The notes under the pieces are model-generated. The model worked only from the letters and a program-made list of their open reading frames with translations, was not told the origin of the DNA and ran no database searches. A program made the translations under genes and the position numbers. Positions 6,564-13,928 of a stretch of 64,000 bases of DNA are shown here, one piece after another (the first letter of the stretch is position 1; every line of letters begins with the position of its first letter). This stretch comes from a virus, in IMG/VR virus record IMGVR_UViG_3300050821_010968, positions 62,001 through 126,000 of that record. The stretch is one strand, 5' to 3'.

Positions 6564-9299
6564 ATGACCTATGATTATGAAGCTCGCGCGCACTCGCGAT
6601 CCGTTGTTCGCCAACTCAATACGCTTTCCAATGATGTGAAAATCTCACTGCAACGTGGCCTTATCATTCCGACTGAAGCTGAAAAACGTATTGTAGAACT
6701 TACAAAGACTACCGATCCTTCGCGTCAAGTGGATGTCTTGAGCATGATGGCGGAACGCGTTCAGTCGAGTCATCTGGCAAAATTGTTACCGCTCGCAAAG
6801 AATGAATTCAACGCGTTCTGTGAGTACGTTAATCCGGATGAACCACCGGAATCGAAATGGCATATCTGGCTGACCGATTTATTGCAGCGCGTTGAAACCG
6901 ATCCGAGTTATCAACGCATCGTATTAAACGTTCCTCCGGGTCATGCGAAACCTCTCATAGGATCGACCCTCGTCCTTATGCATGATGGTTCTTACAAACG
7001 TCTGGATCAAATCAAAGTTGGCAACAAAGTCATCACTCATAAAGGACGCGCACGGAAAGTCCTTGCAGTTCATCAGCAAGGTAAGCTTCCAGTTTTGAAG
7101 GTCGCTACGCGATTCAACCGCGAAATTATTGCTGCATCAGACCATCCGTTTCTGACTAACACGGAAAGAGACAATCCTTATAAGAATGCAGCCGATCTTA
7201 TGCCCGGCGACGAACTTGTTTTAGGCTCTCTAACGAAATCACGCGACCATAGTGGACATTCAATAGATGATTTTACGCTTGCAGCTTATTTCGGAGCGCA
7301 GGCTGGTCGCACATATTCTCCGAATCGCAAACGCACGCAGATGAATCGCAACGTGTTCCTCTACACGAACAATATGGCTGCACGCGATGATATGATGGCG
7401 CTCTTGAAGCGCATGGGGATTGAATGCTCAACATGGCGCTTGACAGCCGACAACGTCAGCTTCATCAAAATCTTCAAGAAACATGGCGATGAACTGGCTT
7501 CAAAATATCGTCTCGACGACCGTGCCAAAGATCGTGTCATCCCTGAATTTGTTTTTAAAGGCGACGATACGAAAATCAAGAAATTCATCTCGACATTCGT
7601 GAATATGCGTGGGGCGATCCTTCAAGGTCGTCCATATCCAAACCTGATCGTAAGTATACCGTCTCGTACATACGCGAAACAGTTACAATCTTTACTGGCT
7701 CGCTATGGTGTTGCGCCTGTGTATCGCGAAACTGGTGGTGATAAGATTCCTGCTGCTCAGCTTCGTTTTCTGCCTCGCCAGATCGAGGCATATATACAGC
7801 ACTTCACGTTCAGCGAACGCTTAGCGACACGCTTCACCGAGAAACGCAAACATGTAGAACCATTACCTCCCTTTGATGCAATTCATAGTGTGCTTCCAGC
7901 CGGTGAAGAAGAATGCTTTTGCTTGACGGTCGAGGAAGATTCAACGTTCGTTGCAAACGACGTGATCGTCCACAATTCGACTTACGCGTCTCGTCTATAT
8001 GTTGCGTGGCGTCTAGGACGACGACCGCGTGACAAAATTATCGGTGGTGGTCACTCACAGACATTCGTTGAAAACGAATTCTCAAAAAAGATTCGCGGAC
8101 TTGTTACCGGCAAAGCATATCACGATGTATTCCCCGAGATTGTAATTTCGAGCGACACCCGCGCTGCTGCGCAATGGGCGTTGGCAGGTACTGAAGGTCA
8201 GTATACTGCTAAAGGTGCTGGACAATCCGTACACGGATTTCGTGCGAACTTTGTTTGCGTTGACGATCCTTACGGTAAAATCGAAGACGCTGAATCACCA
8301 GCGATGCGTGAGAAAGTCAAGACATGGTTCTTCGGCGATCTCTGTTCGCGTTTGTTACCCGGTGCGACTGTGTTCGTGATTATGACTCGCTTCAACGAGC
8401 ACGATCTCACAGGCGAAATCATCGAAGCAAACAAACGACTCGCCGAGAACGCACGCTATAAAATCTTCGCGATTCCTGCAATATGTTATGATCCAGATAA
8501 CGATATGTTAAAAAGATCATTAGGTGAAGTTTTATGGGAATACTACAACCTAGCGCATTTCCAAACGTTCCGTGCAACCTGGAGTTTTGCCAGATTCTTT
8601 TTGGTCTTTCAGCAATCGCCGTCTGCTGCTGATGACACAAGCATTGCAAGTAAAATTAAATTCTATCGCACTGCGCCACATCTCACCGATGCAGCGATCC
8701 GAGATGCGAAAGACAAAAACTCCATTGATCCTGAAACAGGACGTGTACTGATTAATAAGCGAGATTACTATCGGCGTATTGTCGCGAGCGTTGATACGGC
8801 TTCCACCAAGACAGAACGATCAGACTACACGGTCGTGCAAATCTGGGGATTAGGTCACGATGGTAAGCATTATTTGCTCGATCAGGACCGAAAAAAGGTC
8901 GAATTCAATGACATGATCAGCACAATTGAGCGTCTTGCGCGCCTCTGGGAGGTCGATGCGATCCTCATCGAAGATAAGGGCGCTGGCAACTCTTACCTCC
9001 AACACAGAGGAGCGACGGACGGTCAGAAGCGAGCGGCACCGGCACCACTCGTCGCCATCAAGGTCAATCCGGCTCAAGGCAAAGAGTTCCGGTTCGACGA
9101 AATCAGCCCTCTCATCGAAGCAGGGGAAGTGTGGGTGCCGGAAGACGCATCATGGACTGAACTGTTCATGCAGGAACTGGGACAGTTCCCTGACGGCGCG
9201 CATGACGACCAAGTGGACGCCATGTCTCAAGCTCTCAAGTGGTTCAAAGGCAAACGTCGAGGCCGCTATGGCAGCCGCAAAGTGACGAGTATGGGCTAA
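6564..9299 (+). CDS. terL: Terminase large subunit interrupted by an intein
   Basis: The 911-residue precursor holds two extein parts. Residues 1-129 end in the Walker A loop VPPGHAK, and residues 472-911 continue it with STYASRLYVAW. Further ATPase motifs follow: VCVDDPYG (Walker B) and IMTRFNEHD (coupling motif). The RNase H-like nuclease domain shows VDTASTKTERSDYTVV, ILIEDKGAG and PDGAHDDQVDA, giving the expected acidic metal ligands. After splicing the enzyme would be about 569 residues, normal for a TerL that pumps and cuts DNA during head filling. It is followed by a perfect 13-bp hairpin at 9303-9345. Confidence 0.95.
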   Translation: MTYDYEARAHSRSVVRQLNTLSNDVKISLQRGLIIPTEAEKRIVELTKTTDPSRQVDVLSMMAERVQSSHLAKLLPLAKNEFNAFCEYVNPDEPPESKWHIWLTDLLQRVETDPSYQRIVLNVPPGHAKPLIGSTLVLMHDGSYKRLDQIKVGNKVITHKGRARKVLAVHQQGKLPVLKVATRFNREIIAASDHPFLTNTERDNPYKNAADLMPGDELVLGSLTKSRDHSGHSIDDFTLAAYFGAQAGRTYSPNRKRTQMNRNVFLYTNNMAARDDMMALLKRMGIECSTWRLTADNVSFIKIFKKHGDELASKYRLDDRAKDRVIPEFVFKGDDTKIKKFISTFVNMRGAILQGRPYPNLIVSIPSRTYAKQLQSLLARYGVAPVYRETGGDKIPAAQLRFLPRQIEAYIQHFTFSERLATRFTEKRKHVEPLPPFDAIHSVLPAGEEECFCLTVEEDSTFVANDVIVHNSTYASRLYVAWRLGRRPRDKIIGGGHSQTFVENEFSKKIRGLVTGKAYHDVFPEIVISSDTRAAAQWALAGTEGQYTAKGAGQSVHGFRANFVCVDDPYGKIEDAESPAMREKVKTWFFGDLCSRLLPGATVFVIMTRFNEHDLTGEIIEANKRLAENARYKIFAIPAICYDPDNDMLKRSLGEVLWEYYNLAHFQTFRATWSFARFFLVFQQSPSAADDTSIASKIKFYRTAPHLTDAAIRDAKDKNSIDPETGRVLINKRDYYRRIVASVDTASTKTERSDYTVVQIWGLGHDGKHYLLDQDRKKVEFNDMISTIERLARLWEVDAILIEDKGAGNSYLQHRGATDGQKRAAPAPLVAIKVNPAQGKEFRFDEISPLIEAGEVWVPEDASWTELFMQELGQFPDGAHDDQVDAMSQALKWFKGKRRGRYGSRKVTSMG
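6951..7976 (+). other. Intein in TerL Walker A loop with degenerate LAGLIDADG domain
   Basis: 342 in-frame residues lie exactly between GHAK and STYA. The N-terminal block reads PLIGSTLVLMHDG, so the first residue is proline rather than cysteine or serine. Block B contains AASDHPFLT with its histidine. Block F is ECFCLTVEEDSTFVAND with cysteine where most inteins have aspartate, and the end is VIVHN followed by serine. That combination resembles class 3 inteins, in which the block F cysteine starts splicing. The middle has two LAGLIDADG-like helices (FTLAAYFGAQAG and KKFISTFVNMRG) lacking the acidic residues, so the homing nuclease is probably dead. Confidence 0.9.
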
Positions 9300-9302
9300 T
9301 GA

Positions 9303-9345
9303 CCGATATAGCCTGCCTTAACCACTCTAAGACAGGCTATATCGG
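9303..9345 (+). terminator. Hairpin after terL
   Basis: Perfect 13-bp inverted repeat CCGATATAGCCTG / CAGGCTATATCGG separated by 17 bases, starting four bases after the terL stop. No T-tract follows, so it may be a weak terminator or an mRNA-stabilising hairpin. Confidence 0.6.
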
Positions 9346-9400
9346 GTCAAACATTGGCCGTTAACCATGTTTTTCGAGGTTTTCCGCGCTCGCGCAGGGG

Positions 9401-9448
9401 GCGTTAACCTTAAAGCCATTAACCTTAACGGCATTAATCCTAACGCCG
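9401..9448. repeat. TTAACCTTAACGG repeat cluster 1
   Basis: Three imperfect direct copies of GCGTTAACCTTAAAGCC / ATTAACCTTAACGGC / ATTAATCCTAACGCC. The same family recurs at 10150, 13590 and 15851. Confidence 0.75.
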
Positions 9449-9487
9449 ACATTGATCCCTTGCTCTTGCGTCTCATTCTCATGTGAA

Positions 9488-9516
9488 AAGTCACACTTTG
9501 GGGAATTTGTGACTCT
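9488..9516. repeat. GAGTCACA-type inverted repeat
   Basis: AAGTCACACTTTGGGG with AATTTGTGACTC on the other arm. One of a family of short palindromes scattered through 9-36 kb. Confidence 0.6.
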
Positions 9517-9650
9517 TCCTCCTAACCCATTGATTTCATTACCAAATTCCGAACTTGTCGGCATTCCCGACACATCGCCCAAATCGACCACTACATCTAG
9601 CTGCGTCAACTTGTCTCAAATTTGACAGCCGACAAACCGTGTAGCAGCCA

Positions 9651-9680
9651 AAGAGTCACACTCCCGGGAAAATGTGACTC
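9651..9680. repeat. GAGTCACA-type inverted repeat
   Basis: AGAGTCACACTCCCGGG with AAAATGTGACTC on the other arm, in the same intergenic region. Confidence 0.6.
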
Positions 9681-9730
9681 TCGATATGTCAAGCTGTTTG
9701 TAAGTCATTGATCGAGCAGGCATTTTCGTC

Positions 9731-9797
9731 CCATACCGTGCGCATGCATCTTTTTCGGCGCGCAATCCGTCCCATACCGTGCGCAGGCGCATTTTGG
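9731..9797. repeat. TACCGTGCGC repeats, first group
   Basis: Two copies of CCCATACCGTGCGCA about 40 bases apart, each followed by a GCGCATTTTGG or GCGCG element. Confidence 0.65.
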
Positions 9798-9922
9798 GGC
9801 TTGACCTCTGACCGAATCAGTCATAGAACCCGACACATCGACGACCACGAGCCCCGGCATCCCGCTCCCCCCGATCTGCCAAAGCCCTCGTCGATTTCAG
9901 GCGACGATCTCCTCCCGCCTAA

Positions 9923-9961
9923 CAACACCCGCGACCTCAGCCCCTCCGGTCGCGGGTGTTG
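9923..9961. terminator. GC-rich 14-bp hairpin
   Basis: Perfect inverted repeat CAACACCCGCGACC / GGTCGCGGGTGTTG around an 11-base loop, in non-coding DNA between repeat groups. It has the shape of a terminator but has no clear T-tract. Confidence 0.5.
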
Positions 9962-9969
9962 TCATATTC

Positions 9970-10110
9970 GGCCCTATACCGTGCGCGATTCCATTCCCTA
10001 CCGTGCGCTGAATCATTTTCTGGCGCGCTATATCGTGCGCAGGCGCATTTTGTGACGCGCGCCCATACCGTGCGCGGTTTCGTTCTATATCGTGCGCTCG
10101 ATCATTTTCT
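9970..10110. repeat. TACCGTGCGC repeats, second group
   Basis: Five copies of TACCGTGCGC or TATCGTGCGC, alternating with GCGCATTTTG or ATCATTTTCTGG spacers and GGCGCGC blocks. Periodicity is roughly 30-35 bases. Function unknown; a protein-binding array is possible. Confidence 0.7.
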
Positions 10111-10149
10111 GGGGCGCGCTCGCGATCCGGCGCGCAAATGCGACCATTA

Positions 10150-10255
10150 TTAACTTTTCCAAAATTAACCTTAACGCCGTTAACCTTAATGGATTTCCGG
10201 ACGGCGTTAACCTTAACGGCATTAAGGTTAACGGACTCGGGCGTGTCGTTAACCA
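10150..10255. repeat. TTAACCTTAACGG repeat cluster 2
   Basis: At least four copies, AAATTAACCTTAACGCC, GTTAACCTTAATGG, GCGTTAACCTTAACGGC and an inverted ATTAAGGTTAACGG, next to the end of the minus-strand gene at 10249. Confidence 0.75.
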
Positions 10256-10476
10256 ATTGTGAGAGGTCTTCTGCCGGGCGGCGGGACATAGACTCCAGCC
10301 TCAAACGTCGCGCATCTCTCGCCTTCTAACGGGCATACACATGAGCGCTCGCAATTCGCGAATTGCATGGAGAATGGCAGGCGTTCTGGCGGGTACTGAC
10401 AAAGCCCTAACGCCTCCGCTGGATCATCGTTCGACGCTAGGTCCGGATCAAACCATTTGCAGCGCCCGCATGTCAC
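10249..10476 (-). CDS. Cysteine-rich small protein, 75 aa
   Basis: Starts at 10476 with MTCGRCKWFD and overlaps the preceding minus gene by four bases. Six cysteines (CGRC, LCQYPP, NCERSCVCP, RCATF) in a pattern like the short phage proteins beginning CxxCkwf, probably zinc-binding. No function known. The two genes 10760-10473 and 10476-10249 form a small operon. Confidence 0.65.
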   Translation of the reverse strand: MTCGRCKWFDPDLASNDDPAEALGLCQYPPERLPFSMQFANCERSCVCPLEGERCATFEAGVYVPPPGRRPLTIG

Positions 10477-10760
10477 GCGCGGTATTCCGATTCCTTGATG
10501 CCCCGGAAGTAGGGGGCGAGTTCATTGTAGCGAAGCTTTGAACCCTTGTGCGCCACGGCGTCGGCGTTCTTGTCGTGGATCGACGCCTCTAGTTGATCGT
10601 CTTTGCGTGCGTGGCAGGGCACGAGGGCTACATAGGCCGCATAGAGGCCGGAGCTATCCTTCGTAAGAACTGCCATCAATTCCAATGCCGGGCGTTCCGT
10701 AATTGCTCCGGTTGAGTCGATGACAGGCAGGCCGGGAATGTAGGTTTTCACGATTTCCAT
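10473..10760 (-). CDS. Hypothetical protein, 95 aa
   Basis: ATG at 10760 preceded on its strand by ACAAAACAGGAGTCGAAC, the leader shared by nearly all genes of this region, and by TTGACA at 10818-10813. The product is a mixed protein with no recognised motif (PALELMAVLTKDSSGLYAAY). It is in an operon with the cysteine-rich gene downstream. Confidence 0.7.
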   Translation of the reverse strand: MEIVKTYIPGLPVIDSTGAITERPALELMAVLTKDSSGLYAAYVALVPCHARKDDQLEASIHDKNADAVAHKGSKLRYNELAPYFRGIKESEYRA

Positions 10761-10812
10761 GTTCGACTCCTGTTTTGTTTGTTGCCCCTCTTAGATCATG
10801 GCTTGTGATGGT

Positions 10813-10849
10813 TGTCAATCGGAAATTATTTGGCTTGCGTCGGTTGACA
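10813..10849. promoter_or_regulatory. Divergent promoter cassette A
   Basis: Minus-directed TTGACA (read as TGTCAA at 10813-10818) and plus-directed TTGACA at 10844-10849, 31 bases apart. Each is preceded on the plus strand by the same element, GGCTTGTGATGGT and GGCTTGCGTCGGT. The minus promoter serves 10760; no gene is seen for the plus one. Confidence 0.7.
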
Positions 10850-10865
10850 AAGAGGATTTTTTCGT

Positions 10866-10975
10866 GGTAGAAATTTTCCGAGGGTGATTTTCAATTTTGG
10901 AAATTTTTCTAAGCACGTTTTTACTGCGATGGAAATTTTCCTGAGCGTGTTTTGTTTTGACGGAAATTTAGCTAT
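10866..10975. repeat. Iteron-like AT-rich tandem repeats
   Basis: About three and a half copies of a 32-base unit, GGAAATTTTCCTGAGCGTG followed by a T-rich spacer. Copies read GAAATTTTCCGAGGGTG, GGAAATTTTTCTAAGCACG, GGAAATTTTCCTGAGCGTG and a truncated GGAAATTT. There is no gene here; the interval 10850-11047 is otherwise AT-rich non-coding DNA. Confidence 0.65.
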
Positions 10976-11047
10976 AACAAAAAATCGATTCTGGAATCAC
11001 CATGAGCATATAATAGTAGCTTAACCTTTATGCGACTAGCAGCCTTT

Positions 11048-11335
11048 TTAACTATTCACCGCCTCACGCACCCGGCGCAAATTCTCCGCCGCTGCCATCG
11101 CCGACTCTGCCATCCGTAGCGCCTGTAGCCTCTCACCGCGTCCCTGACAGGCTTGGGCCCTTATCCCACGTTCCCGCACTTGCCGGGTGAAAGTGTCAAT
11201 TAGGAACGCTATGAGCGGGTCACGCGCACGGGCGGCGACGGCTGCTTTATGCAGCGCCGCGCCGTGCGCGGTTGCTTGGGCCTCGAATCCGTTTATGATC
11301 GAGTTCCTAACAACGTCCGCGAGATTATTCGCCAT
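11048..11335 (-). CDS. Alanine-rich helical protein, 95 aa
   Basis: Start chosen at ATG 11335 because ACAGGAGTCGCT lies directly upstream and TTGACA stands at 11392-11387; the frame is open further upstream through the promoter. The product is almost entirely helical and rich in alanine and arginine (AAAENLRRVREAVNS at the end). No family recognised. Confidence 0.65.
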   Translation of the reverse strand: MANNLADVVRNSIINGFEAQATAHGAALHKAAVAARARDPLIAFLIDTFTRQVRERGIRAQACQGRGERLQALRMAESAMAAAENLRRVREAVNS

Positions 11336-11386
11336 AGCGACTCCTGTTTTGATTGTTGCCCCTCTTAGATCATGGCTCGCGTGGGT

Positions 11387-11422
11387 TGTCAATGCCAATT
11401 ATTTGGCTTTCGTGGGTTGACA
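11387..11422. promoter_or_regulatory. Divergent promoter cassette B
   Basis: TGTCAA at 11387 (minus-directed -35) and TTGACA at 11417 (plus-directed), preceded by GGCTCGCGTGGGT and GGCTTTCGTGGGT. Serves the genes starting at 11335 (minus) and 11476 (plus). Confidence 0.75.
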
Positions 11423-11475
11423 ATGCTTTTTCTTAGGCTTACAAAGGCTGCATAACAAACAAAGGAGTCGAGCAC

Positions 11476-11976
11476 ATGGGAAAGATGGTCTATATGCAAG
11501 ATACGGATGGAAGCGTCTTTAAAACGCTTCATCCGGAATATCATTCTGGCGCAAAGCGAATCAGTGAAGCCAAAGGCAAAAAAGTTAATGCCGAAAATGC
11601 GGCGGCGAAACTTCGCCAATACTTTAAGCCCGGTGATGTGGCCTTCACGGTTCTTAAATCGGTTTCTCGCAATGGCATGTCGCGGCATATCTCAGTTATC
11701 GCAACGGCCCGCGAGGAATCAAAAGACTATGATGGCAAGAAACGCGTTCAATATGTCCCGGTCAACGTGACTGGCCTTGTGGCGGACCTACTCGGCTACA
11801 AGTGGAATGATGATGGGTCGCTCACGGTTGGCGGCTGCGGAATGGACATGGGTTTTCACGTTGTTTATTCTATGTCCTCGCGCATGTTCCCTAATGGCAC
11901 GAAAAAACCTCACGGGCGACGGAATGGCGAGCCTGACACAGCCGGAGGGTATGCGATTAGGCATCGTTGGCTCTAA
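11476..11976 (+). CDS. Phage protein with GCGMDMGF motif, 166 aa
   Basis: ATG 11476 follows CAAAGGAGTCGAGCAC. Residues 50-70 read KPGDVAFTVLKSVSRNGMSR and residues 115-130 GGCGMDMGFHVVYSMSSRMF. These two blocks recur together in a family of uncharacterised phage proteins, and conservation of glycine, cysteine and aspartate suggests an active or metal site. Function is unknown. It has its own promoter (cassette B) and no close downstream gene on the same strand. Confidence 0.75.
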   Translation: MGKMVYMQDTDGSVFKTLHPEYHSGAKRISEAKGKKVNAENAAAKLRQYFKPGDVAFTVLKSVSRNGMSRHISVIATAREESKDYDGKKRVQYVPVNVTGLVADLLGYKWNDDGSLTVGGCGMDMGFHVVYSMSSRMFPNGTKKPHGRRNGEPDTAGGYAIRHRWL

Positions 11977-12053
11977 GCGGTGTTTGTGAGGTGGACATAA
12001 CGTCCACCTCACCAATTCCTAATAGGCGTAAAGGTTAAAGCCTTCTGAAAAGC

Positions 12054-12108
12054 GGAGGGGCAGGGAATCGAACCGCGCCTGCGCATCACCGGCACCGCCC
12101 GGCCCTCC
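12054..12108 (-). other. tRNA-like hairpin at the end of a minus operon
   Basis: Read on the minus strand, GGAGGGC pairs with CCCCTCC at the other end and the interior includes the T-arm-like GGTTCGATTCCC. It begins directly after the stop codon of the gene ending at 12109 and is followed by GCTTTTC, so it may act as a terminator. It is too short (55 nt) and imperfect for a tRNA. Confidence 0.35.
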
Positions 12109-12324
12109 TCACTGAAACGCTGAATCGTCGTATGCGTTCACGTCCGGTTCATCGTTAATCGATCCTTTCGCGAAAATCGCCACGTCGCCCGGTGCAATCT
12201 CTTGCTTGGCGCGCACATCCCAACGGCGATGTACAAAGTCCGGCTTTCCGAACACGCGCACGGCTTTGTTATACGCCACGTCCGCCCCGATATTGGGATG
12301 AATGAATCCAACGAAGTGCATCAT
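12109..12324 (-). CDS. Hypothetical protein, 71 aa
   Basis: ATG at 12324 overlaps the stop of the gene upstream by four bases. Sequence includes AKQEIAPGDVAIFAKGSIND, likely a small beta fold. No family recognised. Second gene of a two-gene minus operon. Confidence 0.6.
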   Translation of the reverse strand: MMHFVGFIHPNIGADVAYNKAVRVFGKPDFVHRRWDVRAKQEIAPGDVAIFAKGSINDEPDVNAYDDSAFQ

Positions 12325-12560
12325 GACGGAAACCTCAATCCGAATCGTTCAATCAGGATATCGCGCACCCGTTCACGATCAATGGAGTCGCCATCACCCC
12401 ATGTCGCGCCGGGCATTTGACCACTCGCAAGCCCTACGAGATAAGTGTGAGTCGCTTCCGCTATTTGTGCGCCTGTCGCACCCATATCGTATACGCCCTC
12501 AATCCCGTAAAATGTGTGAACGTATTTGTGGAATTGTTTCATGCTAGTGAGGGTTGTCAT
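12321..12560 (-). CDS. Hypothetical protein, 79 aa
   Basis: ATG 12560 follows ACAGGAGTCGAGC and the TTGACA at 12618-12613. The body is helical, with TGAQIAEATHTYLVGLASGQ and a C-terminal DRERVRDILIERFGL helix. No family recognised. Expressed divergently from the gene at 12703. Confidence 0.65.
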   Translation of the reverse strand: MTTLTSMKQFHKYVHTFYGIEGVYDMGATGAQIAEATHTYLVGLASGQMPGATWGDGDSIDRERVRDILIERFGLRFPS

Positions 12561-12612
12561 GCTCGACTCCTGTTTTGATTGTTGCCCCTTTTAGATCATG
12601 GCTTGCGGCGGT

Positions 12613-12649
12613 TGTCAATAGAAAATATTTTGGCTTTTAGGGGTTGACA
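12613..12649. promoter_or_regulatory. Divergent promoter cassette C
   Basis: TGTCAA at 12613 and TTGACA at 12644, preceded by GGCTTGCGGCGGT and GGCTTTTAGGGGT. Serves the genes at 12560 (minus) and 12703 (plus). Confidence 0.75.
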
Positions 12650-12702
12650 ATAAATTCACGTCCGGCTAGAACATGCCCACAACAAAACAAGGAGTCGAGC
12701 AC

Positions 12703-13470
12703 ATGGAAAAATTGAGCATCAATATCCCGTTTAGCGGATTCTATGAATCATTCTACTCGGAAGCAATCGATAGTGAACTGGAAAGCCTCGCCGAAAATTA
12801 CGCGGAGGAAGATAAGAATTCCCTCGCGAAGGAACTCCGGCTTACGGCGGGCGAATTCGGCGAAGTGATTAGCGTCAATCTCAATTACGAAGTTGCCTGC
12901 CAGAACGTCGCGAAAACTTACGTTGACGTTTTTAGCCGTCAATGGGGCGAAACAATCGGAGTCGAGCTTGGACTCGAATTCGAGGAAATGACTTCACCGA
13001 AAGAGTACAACTTCGCAACCGACAGAATTTTCTGCCTCATATCGGCCCGCGCAGTCCGGAAGTTGTTTGCGAAGTCGCGTAAAGATAACCACGTCATGCT
13101 CGCGACAATAATCCGCAAGCGCCACACGTCTTATGATGGCTTCATTTCGTTCTATACCAACGAACTGGAATCATGGCTTGCGAAGCCGGTGATTAAATGG
13201 GATGCGAACGAACTCGCGACTCTTTTAATTGCAGTTCACAAACTTTCGCCAGACTATGACTCCGAGTGGAAAATGGGAGTCTATTATGGCGTGACGGATG
13301 ACGGTCTCATGGGGGAAGTTGATCCGGCAATTGACTGGAACAAACTTGCGGCGGACATTGGCGAGCTACACGCGGACAAAGAGGCGGAGTTGCATGAACT
13401 CGATCCGTCATATATTGCACCTGCCAAGCGTTGCAGCGATACGTTAGACCTGTTCAGAGAGGGCAGATAA
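12703..13470 (+). CDS. Hypothetical phage protein, 255 aa
   Basis: Start chosen at ATG 12703, preceded by AACAAGGAGTCGAGCAC; the open frame extends ten codons further but into the leader. It opens with INIPFSGFYESFYSEAID, a beginning shared by a family of uncharacterised phage proteins, and is acidic throughout, with a C-terminal half containing FISFYTNELESWL and GELHADKEAELHEL. Followed by a strong terminator at 13525. Function unknown; one of the larger proteins of this accessory region. Confidence 0.75.
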   Translation: MEKLSINIPFSGFYESFYSEAIDSELESLAENYAEEDKNSLAKELRLTAGEFGEVISVNLNYEVACQNVAKTYVDVFSRQWGETIGVELGLEFEEMTSPKEYNFATDRIFCLISARAVRKLFAKSRKDNHVMLATIIRKRHTSYDGFISFYTNELESWLAKPVIKWDANELATLLIAVHKLSPDYDSEWKMGVYYGVTDDGLMGEVDPAIDWNKLAADIGELHADKEAELHELDPSYIAPAKRCSDTLDLFREGR

Positions 13471-13524
13471 TTTTCGAGGTGCACGGCTCGACTCCCGCGC
13501 AAGCGGTTGCCCTGTACCTAACTT

Positions 13525-13560
13525 CGCCGGATGGGCTAACAATCCATCCGGCGACTTTTT
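13525..13560 (+). terminator. Intrinsic terminator
   Basis: CGCCGGATGG / CCATCCGGCG stem with a nine-base loop, followed by ACTTTTT. It lies 55 bases after the stop of the gene ending at 13470. Confidence 0.85.
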
Positions 13561-13589
13561 CACTTGTCAGATTTTCCGACTGTATATGT

Positions 13590-13650
13590 CATTAACCTTT
13601 AAGCCGTTAAGGTTAACGCGCCGCCGCGCTGGACACACGCGGCGTTAACC
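13590..13650. repeat. TTAACCTTAACGG repeat cluster 3
   Basis: ATTAACCTTTAAGCCG followed by inverted GTTAAGGTTAACGCG and a later GCGTTAACC. The 450-base stretch 13471-13928 holds this, a terminator and a divergent promoter; no supported gene. Confidence 0.6.
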
Positions 13651-13839
13651 ATCCGCCGCAAGCGCCGGTACGGGTTGGTTACCGCTTTCCTACGCGCTCG
13701 CCCGGACTTTGCGAGCGCGACTCTTCTTGCTCTTGCCTACGGGACTTGCCGCGTGAGTAGCGTTCCCGGCTAACGGCGTGACTTAGATCATGGTTGCACC
13801 TCCAAACTGTTGCGTGTTTGTAAAATGGCTTGCGTCCGT

Positions 13840-13874
13840 TGTCAATAGAAAAATTTGGCTTTCGTGGGTTGACA
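13840..13874. promoter_or_regulatory. Divergent promoter cassette D
   Basis: TGTCAA at 13840 and TTGACA at 13869 with GGCTTGCGTCCGT and GGCTTTCGTGGGT in front. The plus arm serves 13929. On the minus side a ribosome-like GGAGG precedes ATGATCTAA, so only a two-codon frame; a minus gene is not supported. Confidence 0.7.
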
Positions 13875-13928
13875 ATGAAAATTCTTTGATTTACAAACGA
13901 CCCCACAAACAAAACAGGAGTCGCACAT

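Larger units (their letters stand above)
9361..10248. other. Repeat-rich non-coding region
   Basis: About 890 bases without a convincing gene. It contains runs of TTAACCTTAACGG-type repeats (9401-9448 and 10150-10255), at least six copies of TACCGTGCGC or TATCGTGCGC, two GAGTCACA inverted repeats and one 14-bp GC-rich hairpin. Open frames here simply translate the repeats and are not supported as genes. Confidence 0.7.

Noticed and set aside
9897-10304. Long minus-strand open frame across the repeat region after terL
   Set aside because: Its translation just repeats VNGVKVN and R-rich strings created by the TTAACC and TACCGTGCGC DNA repeats, and it has no ribosome site; not a believable protein.
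13679-13800. Arginine-rich minus-strand frame near 13.7 kb
   Set aside because: The only start next to a good GGAGG site gives a two-codon frame; the arginine-rich frame has no start codon within reach.
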